Shown here in pieces: positions 12,650-24,829 of a DNA stretch of 64,000 bases. Below the pieces are notes generated by a model. That model was not told the DNA's origin. It did no database searches and was given only the letters and a program-made list of their open reading frames with translations. The stretch's first letter is position 1. Each line of letters opens with the position of its first letter. Origin of the DNA: Typhlomys cinereus (lineage: Eukaryota; Chordata; Mammalia; Rodentia; Platacanthomyidae); contig JALPQD010000240.1 in the NCBI GenBank assembly GCA_023101885.1, positions 620,001 to 684,000 on the forward strand, read 5' to 3'. The position numbers and the translations under genes were made by a program.

Positions 12650-13420
12650 GAATATTAGCCTTGTGACATTTTAATCTCAACGCAAGAGAGAGGGAGAAAG
12701 AGTGCAATCTGAAGCGCTCAATTAAATTTAGAATCTCCCCCCTCCATTGTTATGAATAAATAGGAAAGATTCTGTAGCGGTTGGTGAAATTATTAATTGC
12801 AACTGGTGTAGAAGGTGCATGCACCATATCACGGAGTGGAATATCATTGTTAGCGACTGTATTTCTTGGTAATTAAGGCCCAGACTAATGATGCAAGTTT
12901 TCTCCAGCATGATTTTCATCTGATTATGAGACTGCTTCATTAAGAGCACTCAGCCTAACGAGCTGTAGCTGTAATAAAGTAATTTTCTGTCTTGTGCTCT
13001 GATTGATAAAGAGTTTCTATAGCTAAAAGGAATTGAAAATATAATTATAATTAGAAATGGTTGAATAAAGTTATTACAGGATTGCTGAAGGGGACTGCAA
13101 TTGACACCATAATGTTTTTTTGGAAGCGAGCATCTTAAGATGAGGCTTTATAAAGCAACAAAACTCCTTTGCTAATAACTGGGCCGAACGTTGCTGCTTC
13201 CATAAAATGAACATTTAGATTAAAGCAGAATGAGACTTTCCCACATTGTTCTCGACAAGAAGAACATATGCAGGAAGAATGCCATTGCTTTTCTCCCAGC
13301 ATTCTTCCCTCACGAAGTAAAGCCAACGAACATACTTTTTACTCCATTTATAATAATTTTCCTTCTGCCATATGTTGGAAAAAAGATCTTTTTGATTAAA
13401 GTGATGTCTTTTTAAGCATA
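12650..13420. promoter_or_regulatory. Candidate conserved non-coding element, TAAT-rich
   Basis: This stretch is free of recognisable repeats and unusually rich in homeodomain-type cores. Examples are gaaattattaattgcaact, cttggtaattaaggccc, aatataattataattag and gaataaagttattacagg. AT-rich, repeat-free DNA with clustered ATTA/TAAT and embedded GC-containing words is typical of deeply conserved developmental enhancers. Conservation itself cannot be seen from one sequence, so this is inference. A non-functional AT-rich intron is the alternative. Confidence 0.35.
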
Positions 13421-14099
13421 GAGTATAATTTTGGAGTTTTTCCTTGCCAATGTGCAACGATTTGTGTTGTCTGTTTATATATTTATATTTATGAAGCAAT
13501 GGGTTTCATATAATTTTTCAAATTGTGTAAAGGTTCCCCCCTCCCTGTCTGCTATGCATTGGTTGCTATCAAAATAAGACTGGGGAGTATACAAGACTGC
13601 AGCCCCTCCCCTGGGGAATGTTAATCAACTTTTTATCCTAGAAACCTTATTTCTTTTTATGATGTTCACATTTATAAACCGTGAAAACTCCTTTAGCGTG
13701 GTCCTTGGTGTGTATGTCATTGAATATGTCTGGAATATTGACACATAAATCTATAGCAGTGGTTTGATTCAGAATTAGCTGATATACTTTGTGCTCCAAA
13801 TTACTTCCACATATTTAATTCGGTCTCTTTTGTCCCATTTTAGCTCCCTGCACTGCATGAAAACATACATATACTTTAAAGCTATGTGGTTATGTAAATC
13901 TGTTTTATGCAAACCTATCCAGATTGAATGTGGACCGAATTGAGGAGCAGGTCTTCCCAGACCCATGATTTTGACAGATTGTTTCAAAACTATGCTTCTA
14001 CCCTGCCTCTGACAATCAGAAAGCCTTAGGATTTTTGAGAACCATTTCTAGCATATTATAGGGCAATAAAAGCATGTTATTGGAATACCATTAGTGAGA
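13421..14099. other. AT-rich unique sequence between candidate elements
   Basis: No repeat or exon is recognisable. It shares the AT-rich character of its neighbours but with fewer clustered ATTA words. Confidence 0.35.
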
Positions 14100-14600
14100 T
14101 TAGAAAGGAAAAAAAGATCAGAATTTTATTGGTTGTTCATTGAAAATGTTAGCTGTGATTAGTTACATAATCCTACATTAACCTGTAAATTAAAATTCCT
14201 TGGTGCAATTTGATGGCTGATTTAATTTTGTCTTTCTTTGTTTGCCGCAGGCTAATTCCATTATGAATTCTTTATACAGCCTTTTCCCTCAATGATTAGC
14301 AGCTTCTACTCAAGTTCTGATTACTATTGTACACTTAGCACTACATAAAGCCGGGGATTAATATTCCCCTGAAGAATTGTTGCTATGGATTTGCTCTGTT
14401 CCTTCCGAGAGATGTTTCTGCAGCTTCAATTGTCCATAAATTATGATCTCTGGTGAGTTATCAGTGGGAGTGAGCAGAGCTTAACAAGCTGAAGAGTGCA
14501 TTCTCATTCGGAGACAAAAAAGGCAAGGGAGAAAGAAAAAGAGAATCTCAATTATTAATTGTGAGGCTGAATCACTCAGAAGAAGTGGCATTTCCCCCTC
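14100..14600. promoter_or_regulatory. Candidate conserved non-coding element
   Basis: Repeat-free, with clustered ATTA and CAAT words: gctgtgattagttacataat, ggctaattccattatgaatt, cctcaatgattagcagcttc and ctcaattattaattgtgagg. It also contains tctttgtttgccgcagGC, which would fit a splice acceptor, but no open frame of exon character follows. A regulatory element is the better guess. Cross-species alignment would decide. Confidence 0.35.
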
Positions 14601-15349
14601 TCTGTCCTCATAGTCGTGTGCAAATCAGCGTGAGGTTGTTCGCTGAAACAGAAGCTTTTAAAATCTTTCAATATTTACTGATCAGCACATGTGAGAGAGA
14701 TCCTGCTCAGCTGGAAATGGAGAGAAAATGCTCTGCAGCCTTGAGGCACGGGGGGGGGGGGAGGGAAGAGGGGAGAAAACCTTAAAGAAATGGCACGGTC
14801 TTATTGGGTGCAGTATGACCACCACATCTGTTAGTTTAGGAATATACATGTAGATACCCTAAGAAATAGCAATAGACTTAAATGATATGTCTGTCTTAGA
14901 TGCTTAGCACAGTGGGAAAGATTTCTCAAAGAAGCATTTTCAGGCAAAGCTGACCTGGAGTTTTCAAAGGGGTCACTTGTCCATCCACTTTGCTGGTCTG
15001 AAAATCAGAATTTTGATCTAGGATGAGGCTTCTGGGGCTGGAAGAGGGCAGTATATCACATACCCCCGATGAATGTGTGCATAAAGCTTGTGGGATTATT
15101 TTGACATCAGTGTGGATAAGATGGAGATCACTCCCCTCCTCTGCAGCGCTGCCTGTTGGATGGGTTTTGCTCCTCTGGATGCTTTTTGGTTCTGTGGTTT
15201 GCTCCTGTGGCCGCTGTGTGGTTCAGACATGGGGAGAGGTTTAGTCTCTGAAAGTTAGCAAAGGCCACTGAGTTTGTTGGCCTGCTAGCTCCCACCAGCA
15301 TGTGCTGCAGTCCAAGGGACACACATTTGCATACTCCATTAAGGAGCAG
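14601..15349. other. Unique sequence with a poly(G) run
   Basis: No gene is recognised. A G-run of about 12 followed by GA-rich sequence lies at about 14750-14775. The rest is ordinary non-coding DNA. Confidence 0.4.
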
Positions 15350-15540
15350 AGTTCTCTCTCATTTTTATTTTTTCCTTCCCCCTCATTTAATTTCCTTCTT
15401 TTCACTTTCCTTTCATTTTCATTTTCTTTCTCCTGTTGACTTGCTATCCTTTTATGCTTTATTTTAATTCATTTCCACAGTTTCTCTCTTTCTTTTCTTA
15501 TCTTTCCTCTATCTACTCATCCCTAAAAGGATTTCAATCC
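15350..15540. repeat. Polypyrimidine-rich tract
   Basis: About 190 bases dominated by C and T on the plus strand (ctcattttt, ccttccccctc, cctttcattttcattttctt). Low-complexity sequence with no regular unit. Confidence 0.7.
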
Positions 15541-16114
15541 TTTAAAACAAAAGGCAATGTTTTAAAGTCGAAGCAAAAAGCTGAGTTATGTCGTTACTTG
15601 GAAACCAGCTCAGGGAAAGGCCCTGAAGAATGAAGCTAAAACAGCAGAGTCCGGGCAATGCACTCAACAGAATGGACAGTGGGAAGCATATTTCCCGGGA
15701 GTGATCACCTCTAGTCTTCTCACTGCCAGCCAGTCAATCACTTACCAAGCGAAGGTGATTCTGTCATAAGGGTAGTGACTCCTTAGCATCATTCTGGAGC
15801 ACAATTCTGAAACTGAGCCAAATGACTCTCGAAAGTGGGGAAGGTACCTACTTTATCAGAACCTTGGTCTCTTCAGAATGGTGTATGATGCTAGACATGT
15901 ACACACATGTATTCTCTATGCACACTTGCACATTGTGCAGAGCATGTGCACACCCATATACCCAGGTAGCCTCTTCTGAGAGCAAAAAACATGTTATTGA
16001 TAATTAAGACAGAATCACAGACATGAAATTGTCTTTAGGAAACAGGACTTGATGTCACCTTAATGTCTGTGTGATCAGGAACCCCTAATGAAAAGTCTCT
16101 TCTTAATGGTCTTG
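15541..16114. other. Unique non-coding sequence
   Basis: Nothing recognisable apart from a short acacatgtattctc / cacacttgcacattgtg CA-rich patch near 15900. Confidence 0.4.
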
Positions 16115-16290
16115 CTGTGCTGGACCTAGTAGGGCATCTAATCTCAACACTCAAGAAGCTGGAGGTGGGATGATCAAGTTTAGTCTTGGATGTATCTCAC
16201 CAAACCACATGGAACTCAGCCAAATCAAACCAAACTAAACCAAACCAAAACCAAGCCAAGTTAAGCCAAGTCAGACCAAACCTGCTTGGT
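16115..16290 (+). mobile_element. B1-like SINE with (CCAAA)n-type tail
   Basis: The order gctggacctagtagggcatc, taatctcaacactcaagaag, ctggaggtgggatgatcaag follows a diverged B1. The 3' end expands into an irregular run of ccaaa/ccaag units from about 16203 to 16285, probably grown from the tail. Confidence 0.6.
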
Positions 16291-16486
16291 TTTCTTGTCC
16301 CCTGCTATTGAATATCCGAGCCTCCCTTTTGTGTTGGAGAAATGTGGCTCCTAATGAATCTTGTTAGGTGGTAGAGATCCCTGCATTCCTTGTGCATTTG
16401 GGACACTTTGGATGGATGTTGTGATCCTAAGGACAAGCTCTCTGAGAAGCTGCTCTAACAGACCAGGCTCAACAGGGACGAAAGGT

Positions 16487-16825
16487 TGTATTAGTTACTT
16501 TTCTTATTCCTGTGGCCAAATACCTGGCAAAAGCGACTTCAAGGAGAAAGGAATTGTTCTGTTTAGGGGACACAATTTGTCATGGGGAAAGGCATGGAGG
16601 ACAGGACTGACTTGGTCAACTGCCAAAACTTCCAGTAAGGCATACACCACAATTCCCGAAGCAAGGAGCAGATAGCAACTTCAACTGGAAGAGACTTTGG
16701 GTTGTAACCCTTCTAGCCAGACTCCACCTCCTAGTTTCATAACTTCCCAAACAGCGCCATCAGCTGGTTTGCCTATCAGCTGCTCAAACAAAGGAGCAGT
16801 GGGGGACATTTTATACTAACCACAG
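16487..16825 (-). mobile_element. ERVL-MaLR-type LTR (antisense)
   Basis: The plus strand reads tgtattagttacttttctta, then cctgtggccaaatacctggc, the complement of a MaLR LTR 3' end. It continues through cttcccaaacagcgccatca to ggggacattttatactaacc. Copies at 1111-1448 and 55110-55378 share this order. No clear 5-bp duplication is visible, so the ends are approximate. Confidence 0.6.
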
Positions 16826-17150
16826 CAGTGGAGGTGGAGGTGGAGTGTATGCTTGGGGAGTGCAGGCCTTAGTTGTAGTTCCTTTGCACACAGACTCCAG
16901 ATCTTCCCGAAATGCGATGGAGATGATGATCTTATCATGAAACCGTGGGGATGAGATGTCACACACTTTCAGCACTCTGGGCAAAGCACATTCTTCCTGC
17001 CCATCAGGGTCCTAGGAGCTTTGTATTGTTGGGGCCAGGGAGCCCCACCAGCCGGTTTACTGCACCTCTGAAGAACAGCACAACCCACGCGGGAAACCTG
17101 GCTCACTGTTGCATTCTTCTAATTATACATAATTAGGAAAAGTGCTTTTC

Positions 17151-17265
17151 TGTGTGTGTGTGTGTGTGTGCGTGTGTGTGTGTGTGTGTGTGTGCATACT
17201 TGGTACTGAACGCAGGGCCTTGCACCAGGCAGGTACTCTACCATGGAATTACATCACAGTCACAG
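17151..17265 (-). mobile_element. (TG)n run next to an ID/B4-like SINE relic
   Basis: A TG run (17151-17194, one CG interruption) is followed by ttggtactgaacgcagggcc, ttgcaccaggcaggtactct and accatgg. This is the reverse complement of an ID-like SINE body. The microsatellite sits at the SINE's 3' side, consistent with growth from its tail. Confidence 0.6.
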
Positions 17266-17934
17266 TCTCTGACAAGCCAGTTTTTAGATATTTTTATGCT
17301 ATCCTGGTGAGATTCTCTGACCTAGGAATCTTCCCTAGCCCATCCATGCTTCAAACTCTTCATGGGATGGACTTGGAGCGGGCCAGTAGAGAAGGTTTGC
17401 TGAAGACAACATGACCTGCCCTATTGGTCCCAAATACTCACGTGGAAGGAAAATTAGAGCAATGGATAGTCTACTTTTTAACAGTACTGTTTTTACATAT
17501 TCAAGCTAATAAACAAGGCTGTTTGGGAAGTGAGGCTTCTTTCTAGACCTGCTTCTCTTAAGTCAAATGCAGCCCCAAGCAGGATTCAAATTGCTGGGGA
17601 GTCCATGTCTGCTGTGCAGGTGGCAGTGAGCATGGAAGGGGTTTTTTGTGGCCTGTGTCGTGTGAGTAACAGTGAGTGCCTCTTCCCGTAGGCTGGAAGT
17701 CAGAGCTTCTTCAGCCCTGTGCCCAGGCGGCTGCTTTCTCCAGGTGTGAAGTAAATAACCCGATCTTGGTGGATAGAATGACTGAGCTGGAAGTGGCTGG
17801 TTGAAGCTGCTTCTCTTTTTCTAAATAAGGAGACGAAGCTAGGAGTGCTGCAATGACTCTGACCAGATCATCATCACAAAAATAGCAGCACCGTGTCCTA
17901 CAAGCTGACCCTGTTCTCTCCCAACCCATTCCAA
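17266..17934. other. Unique non-coding sequence
   Basis: No repeat or gene recognised. Confidence 0.4.
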
Positions 17935-18115
17935 ATATCTGCTCTTTAAGTCTCACCAGAGCCCTGTTATGTAGTTGCAATCATCATTGTTGTTTTACGG
18001 ATGAGAAAATTGAGGCACAACAAAATGAAGATTAAATTAATCTATATACATCACTTGTGGTAAGTAGCAGAGTCAGGATTTGAACAGTGGACATCTAATT
18101 ACCCAACCTGTGTGC
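17935..18115 (-). mobile_element. MIR fragment (antisense)
   Basis: The plus strand shows ttttacggatgagaaaattg, aggcacaac, gtaagtagcagagtcaggat and ttgaacagtgg. This is the antisense MIR order (tacagatgaggaaactgaggc ... agtggcagagc.aggatttgaac). An ancient mammalian SINE. Confidence 0.75.
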
Positions 18116-18661
18116 TCCACAGGTGCAAGCAGCATTGAACTGGAGATTGCCTGTTTTTAGAGGTACCAGATACCTTTATCTCTCAGCTCTTTTTCCTCCT
18201 TGTGGATATCAGTAACATCTCTTATAATTGAACCCAACCCTGCATGGAGACATTCCCCTTCCCTGAGGTGATTTCTGAACACTGATGCCCCCTTGTGCAG
18301 AGATATGCCTTCGTGCTTGCTGCCCCACCTCCCTTATTCATAACATTCTAGGTTGACATTTGCGTTCCTACTCCCTCCTAGCTCTTCCTGTGCTCTCACT
18401 GCTTCCAGCCTTGCCAAATACAAATAATGACTGTTCTTTTGCAGTTCCTTGTTTCTGGTGCAGCGGGACAAAGAAGGCAGCAGAGATAAAGGTTTCTCAG
18501 AGCATGGCTGTGGCAAGTAATGAAAAGAGGGAGCCCTGGGAACAGGCCCAGAGGTGGAGGCAATTTCCTTGCTCCATTCATGTCGGTCCCAAGGAAGAGA
18601 TTTTCAGAACAGCCAGCTCTGGATTCAGAGGACACAGTGGCGGTGTAAGGAATGTGCGTGA

Positions 18662-18663
<2 letters not shown>

Positions 18664-18710
<47 letters not shown>
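18664..18710. repeat. (GT)n microsatellite
   Basis: About 20 GT units with a few interruptions at the 5' end (gtgcgtgtgcgtg). Frames read through it give Cys-Val or Thr-His strings and are not genes. Confidence 0.95.
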
Positions 18711-19764
18711 GTATAATCTCCATGTAGTGGAGATATAGAGCCTCGAGCTAAGTGGGTTCCTGAAGAGTAGACACAGGCAACCCCATTTAAGGCACAAGTT
18801 AAATATTTTCCTGCCCTCTTCTGGCTAGTGAAAAGGAGCCAATGAAACGCCTATATGAAAGGCTGCAGTCTGTGGCTATATTTTCTGCCCCTCTAGTCCA
18901 TCCCCAGCTCAAGTCTGTTTTACGTCAGGAAGTGATTTTCCCTTGCCTCTGCAGAAGAAGGCCCTTGGAATTTGATGCAAGCACATTCTGTTGACTTTCA
19001 TGTAAAGGAATATAATAAATGAAGATGTAACTGTGCACAACTGTTTCTTGTCTATGGGCGTTCTGTTTCTTATTTGGGAAGAGTCAGGTTGAGCTAATAA
19101 CTTAGAGGGGTTTATGCAAGTTGATTACATTTTTAGAGACTTCTTGGCTAATTCGACTTTCTGCTTTTATATCAACTCATTTAGTCATGCTTATGATAAG
19201 AAATTTTGAGCACTTTTATTGAAATATTATCTGATGCAAAGATAAGCAAGAAATGGGTCCTTCCTTTTAGAGCTTTTAGTGAAACATGCCTAAGATGCAT
19301 TTTGGAGTCATTAGGGGTTTGGAATGAATTTTCCATATAAACAAGATTTTAACATGCTGCAATTACATAAGGCTTTATAACTAGCAAACACCACCATAAT
19401 AACAGACAAGAGACAAATGCTCCTCTAACTCCTGGTGCAGGTGGAACGATATAGCTGGAAACAGCTCAGTTTTGTTCAAGCCCACGACAGCCAGGAGTGG
19501 TATCCTGAGCTGGAGACAAGGGGTTAGGACGAGATCCTGAATGTAGACCACATGCATAAGTGACTCTCAACTGTGCGCACCAGGCCAGTTTGGCACAGTC
19601 GTCCCTCCACTATTTTCTAGAAACCAAATTTAGACTTTCTTAAACAGTTTACATGACAATTTCAAGTTGTAATGTTGCCTACAAGTTTCTAATAGCTTTT
19701 GCAATTATTTAACTAGTTCATTGAATTTCCACAATTATTGAGGAATCACAAAGAAAGAGATTGG
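18711..19764. other. Unique AT-rich sequence
   Basis: No repeat or exon recognised. Confidence 0.4.
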
Positions 19765-19996
19765 TGATAGAGATGGCTCAGGAGTCAAAGCTATTGCGTC
19801 ACAAGCAAAAAGACCTGAGTTTGGATCCCAGATCCCACATAAAAATATTGATTGTATATGGTGGTGGCCTGCACTTTCTGGCACTAGAAGGTGAAGCTGG
19901 GACACCACAGAGCAAAGTAATAAGGTAGAGCAACCCAGGACAATTCTCCATATCACTCTTTGGCCTCCACAGACATACATACTCAAATATCCTCTT

Positions 19997-20048
<52 letters not shown>

Positions 20049-20078
20049 GCACGCATACACACACAGAAAAAAAAAGAA
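19765..20078 (+). mobile_element. tRNA-derived SINE with (AC)n tract
   Basis: The head tagagatggctcagg (A box) and gagtttggatcccagatccc (B box) match the young SINE family of 49926-50230 and 57106-57444. The body follows as tggtggcctgcactttctgg. An (AC)n run fills 19999-20045 and an A-run ends the element near 20075. It is more diverged than the three young copies, so an older member. Confidence 0.75.
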
Positions 20079-20702
20079 GGAACTGTAAAAGAGTATCTGG
20101 AAGTACATATTTCATAAATGAAATAGTTTGAATGGTTTTTGGATGTTGTGGGTGTAATGGGGAAGCTGGACTTTCAGCCTAAGGCAGGCATGTGAGCATG
20201 CTTACTTGTAACAGAAAAGAAAAAGCAAAGGATAGAAAATGACACAAGCGAGTATAAGAAATTCCATGAAAGACCAAATACAGTGAGGGATTTTGTAAGG
20301 TTATTTTTAGCTGAGAACAGAAACTTTATGCAGAAAGTTCATACTTTAATTCACACACTTTTGATTTTAAATTGATTTAATCCACACTCTTTTGACTTTA
20401 AAGCAAAGTTCGGTGTCAGGAGGGTTAGAATTAGGGGATGCTCAGAATGTGCACAGTGGAAGGGACCTGATTTCTGGCTGAAGGGGAAGATGGCGGAGTC
20501 CTCTGCTGCAGGGAAGGAGCAGAGCGCTTCAAGGCAGAGAGGTGGAGGGAGTGGTGCGGGCAGCAGCTGCAGCTGAGGAGGAGCAATTCTACAAGACGGA
20601 GCTTGGCAGGAAGGGAAGGGCGGTCTCCAGCTCAGGGACATCTTCATTAGTAGGAGATCTTAGGAAGGGTACAGAATGCTTTAAATCCAGTAAGTTACAA
20701 AG
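20079..20702. other. Unique non-coding sequence
   Basis: No repeat or gene recognised. Confidence 0.4.
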
Positions 20703-20845
20703 AACAAAGTGGTTGATGCACATCCATGCAACCTGCTCACTTTGAAGGCTGAGGCAAGAGGGAGGTAAGCTTGAGGCTAGCTTGGGCTACATCACAAGTT
20801 TCAAGGCCAGACTGTGCTACATAGACCATATCTCAAAAATGAGCG
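20703..20845 (+). mobile_element. Diverged B1-like SINE
   Basis: The order tttgaaggctgaggcaagag, gcttgaggctagcttgggct, acatcacaag, ccagactgtgctacatagac and atctcaaaa follows a B1 body with a duplicated middle part. Limits are approximate. Confidence 0.6.
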
Positions 20846-22856
20846 AAACGGAAATCCACGCAAAGGACAGAGTGGCTCATGCTGAGGAAGAGCTAAGATC
20901 ACGCTTGGTGTTGTGTCAGAGAAGGCTTTAGGCATGGGTGGATTCGAGCTGGCTTCAAACAATTCAGACTATTTCCTTTTCCAACCAGCACTGGGAGATG
21001 ATGTGACAATGGTAGAATGGAAGGAGCAGAATGATGAGAAGTACAAAGGCAGGCAATGGAATCTTGTCTCTGGAGATCTCTGAACTGCTGGACAGCTTTA
21101 GATTGTAGGTTGGCTTAAGGTTCATCCAGGAAGGTAGAAACAATCCAGAAAGCTAGATGATGGTGGCTGGCTCTGGAATTCCAAACTAAGCTGTGGTTTG
21201 GATTTAAATGATTAGCCATGTGGTTTGGAGAGTGGGAACCTTGAACTTAGGAAGAAAAGCAGTTATGATGGGCTCAAGAACAATATTGTATATGAAAGTT
21301 CTGAGGGTCTGAATAAGGGAGGTATAAATGGGAGGAGAGGCAAGGATGGATTTGGGTATTAACATACTGTGACTTGTCATGATTGGATTGCCAATGATGA
21401 GATCAGGGAAAGGGGCAAGATGGAATGATGGGAGGTTGGTAGTGGTCTGATAGAAATGGAAAGAAGGAAAGAGGAAGGGGCAAGATAACTGGAAGGTTTG
21501 AGTGTGAGGTGTCCACAGAGTATCTGGAGGAATGCAATGCTCTGCAGTGTTCAGTAGAATTGGAGGCATGGGCTTCCAAGCAACCTTTTTGGAGACACTA
21601 GCAAGAGTAACAGGGATGGCTGGCATTCCTAATGAGAGAGAGGTCAACGGCCAAAGGCTGTGGCCCACAATTCTGGAAATTCACACTTTCAGGACTCGGA
21701 AGAGGAAAGTGAGCCAATGACAAGGGGGACAAGAGAATTAAGTATAAAAGATGGAAAGAAGGAGTGAAGGAGGAACCTGTGAGTAGTCAGATCAGGGAGG
21801 TGGCTTTTAGAAGTCATCAGAAACTTTTAAATGAACAGATCCATTTAGAGAGATGCTATGACAGTCCTGTCTTGTGGACCTTACTGTCTCTGCAGCACAG
21901 GCAGCTTAGGGCTGGGATGCTCACGAGAGTCAGGAGTAGGGAGGGGCACTGTGTCCCATCAGCATGGCTTCAGAACCTTGAATTAGAGTTTCTGTCAGCC
22001 AATGGCATTTCTAGGGGTTGGACAGTGGGAAGGGAGTGTTGGTAGATCGTCATTGAAAAACCCTGGATGCTTGCAAGAGAGGAAGTGGAAGTGTTCTGCC
22101 TGGGCAGCAGCATGAATTTAGGTTGGAAAGAATATTTAAGAGATGAAGATCAAAAATATGGACCTTGTTTGATCAGCTAAGCCAGGCACAGAATCTGTTC
22201 TGTGGGGAGCCCGTGGGGAGAACTACCAAGAAGGGGATTTGTACAGCAGTAGTTGCCAGAGGTGGCCGAGGAGATAGTGGAGTAGGGATGAAGTTTTCAG
22301 AGTTCTGAAGGTGTGGAAGAGTTAAGGCAGTGTTTGATGGATCACCAATATGGAGTGTCAGCTCCCAAGAGTTAAATGGAGGGGCAGCTGAAGAAGGAAA
22401 GAAGGCCTGTGTTGTCTGGGGGTCCGTGAACAACCATCTGTTCACCGCAGAGAGGGCACTGAAGGCAGACCCAAGAATCAACTGCACTCTGGTCTTGCTT
22501 AGAGAACCAGAGAGTATTTTGGGGTTACCTTCAGGAGTATGAATGGTGTAGCCAGCTGCGTCAGCCACACTTCAGCATGAGTGACAGCGCAGGGGTGCTG
22601 CATCATGGGGTTCTCTGCCCAGCTTTTAGACGGCTTCACCAGAGTCCGTTCCTCCTGGCCTTTGCTCACTGCTAGTACACCATGGGGGTGCACTGTGAGA
22701 CCTGTCACCTTCCTGAAGCTCCCCAGCTTCCTCTTCCCTCCAGAAGGGAGTGTTGTATTCAGAAGAAACAGTTATCCAGCCTCCACTGTGTGCTGGGCTA
22801 CATGTGTGTCCAACACTCAGTCCTTGTAAGAGCCCCATGTGGTCATGTCAACAGAT
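20846..22856. other. Unique, purine-rich on the plus strand
   Basis: A long stretch with a G+A bias (for example 21420-21500 and 21690-21770). Frames occur on both strands but none has a recognisable domain. The bias could mark an old retroelement or a transcribed strand; I cannot tell which. Confidence 0.35.
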
Positions 22857-22870
22857 GAACAAGCTGAAAT

Positions 22871-23478
22871 ATTTTTACTTTTTTATTTATCTATTTATTT
22901 ATTTATTTATTTTTCACAATCATACAAGCTTAACAGGTACACTGTCCCATCCCTCCCTCTACCCCTCCCCAGTCTCCCTTGCACCCTCCTCTCTTTTCCT
23001 CTTCCTTCCACCCCCTCCTTCCCTTTCTCCCAGTGTTCCCCCTTCCCCCTTCCCATTCTCTGGAGCATCCTTTAGTGTGAATGTCAATCTTCCCTCTGAG
23101 TCCTCTACCCTAGTGAGGTGTAAAGACTCAGTGGCATTTCCAAGAGCTCTTTCTTGGGCTCTCCTTTAAGTATGGGAAAACTATTATGACTGTTGATCCC
23201 TTGCCTCTAAGGATCCTAGTGCCTGTGATCCATGCTAGACTTTGGGGGGTCATTGACATGTCAGTCATTGTGCAGGTCATGCAAAGTCCGATTATGGCTA
23301 CTGTGACCCTAACTTGTGTGGAGTATCTTGCATATCATTGCTACTCCCCATCGTTAGATTCTTACAATCTTACTGCCTCTCTTTCACAAATTTCCCTGAG
23401 CTTTAGGATGGAGAGAGATTTGGCTGGTCTGGTTCCAGGTGACTACTGTAGAGTCTCTGATGCTCTGAATTACGGTTA
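22871..23478 (-). mobile_element. 5'-truncated L1, 3' UTR
   Basis: About 608 bp of L1 3' UTR on the minus strand. The tail complement is a (TTTA)n-type run (22880-22912), followed by the C-rich complement of the G-rich tract (about 22945-23060) and then 3' UTR sequence shared with 55685-56748. The 14-bp sequence gaacaagctgaaat occurs exactly at both ends (22857-22870 and 23479-23492), a perfect target-site duplication. There is no coding sequence. Confidence 0.9.
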
Positions 23479-24829
23479 GAACAAGCTGAAATCTCGAAGG
23501 GCCTCCTAGATAAGAAAACGTGGGAGTCATGAACTCGTCTCATCCAAAACCCTTTTTCTCCTCTGTGAGAAGTGGCACAAGCCCAAAGTTGATACCGTCA
23601 CCCAGGGGTGATAGATAGGTGTCGAAGTCAAGAGTGACCCAAGAGAGAGGCTGTTCCGGAGATGCAGCTGTGCTGACACTGAAGCTCTGTGGTGATGCTC
23701 AGTGCAGGAGAAGAGTGGGCTCAGGGCCCTGGGGGAAATGAATATCCAGTTAAAAGGTGTATGGGGGTGGTCCTGGTTTACCCCGAGAGTGGCTTCAACT
23801 TCCTCATTGCCCAAGATGAATAAGGCACTTCCCTCTCTCTGTCTCTATCTTCACATCTGCCAGGATCTATTGATCAGAAGAGTCAGCAAGACTCTTCTTT
23901 AAGGTGAGGAGTGGTGGGTGGGTGCTCTGAGAGTAGCTGAGTCTGCTGAATCCCAAGTCAATTGCCTGAATTAAGGATGCACAGGTTCTCTCGATGGAGA
24001 AACAGGTTGAGAGCTTTGTAGAGAAGTAACTGAATACCGGCTTCTCTTTTTTGTCCCTGACTAGCTGTAGAAGTCAGCAAGGAGAGTGACTTTGGAAATG
24101 ATTGTCCTTCATTAGCATTCGTGACATTTCCCCTCAGATTTGTTTTCTGAAGCTCGCTATCTCTTCATGCTGGGCATATTTAACTGTGAACTCGTGAGTG
24201 GATGACATGGCTCTGGGAAGGCTTTGTGAGCCTTGCTGGGGTCAGTAGACAGGCTGCTGATCAGGGCAGTCAGTAGCTCCCCGAGGCTAGACTTCTGGAC
24301 CCAGGGCAGCAAGGGACCAACGACAGCCAGTTTCAGTTCAACATCATGAACTAGCTAGACTTAAGCCTCTGATGTTTTAGGGAATTTTCCCTTATGCAGT
24401 ATAACTTGTCAACGATGATGAATCCTGCTTTAAAAAAAAACCCTGCTTTTCCTAGGGAGACGTTCCTTTGATTTTTACAATTGTTGGATGCAGAACCTCT
24501 TTACATGCTAGTAGATTTTGTTTTAGAAAAATAAATTTAGTTTTTTTGTTAGTACACAAATCCACGTGCTTGGGCATTTTCATGAATGCTCTGCTTTGCT
24601 GACCATCACCCCCTTTCCCTTCTCCCCACTTCTTGTTTTCTCCCCCACAGATATGCTCTTTTCTGTTTCCTTTGTTTCCCTTTCTGTTTTTGGCATCCTC
24701 TGTGGCTTCTCTGCATGTGAGAGAAAATGTGTGATATTTTTGTTTTCTTCCCCTCATTGCCTTCTCTTTAGGCTGCTTTCTATCCTTTCACAGTTTCCTT
24801 TCTGTTTTCATACCATTTGCACATATATA
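23479..24829. other. Unique non-coding sequence
   Basis: No repeat or gene recognised. Confidence 0.4.

Noticed and set aside
14225..14260. tttgtttgccgcaggc as a splice acceptor
   Set aside because: No coding frame follows; the surrounding sequence is AT-rich and looks like non-coding regulatory DNA.
18360..18797. Frames on both strands ending in Cys-Val or Thr-His strings
   Set aside because: They run into the (GT)n microsatellite; dinucleotide repeats have no stop codons and create such frames.
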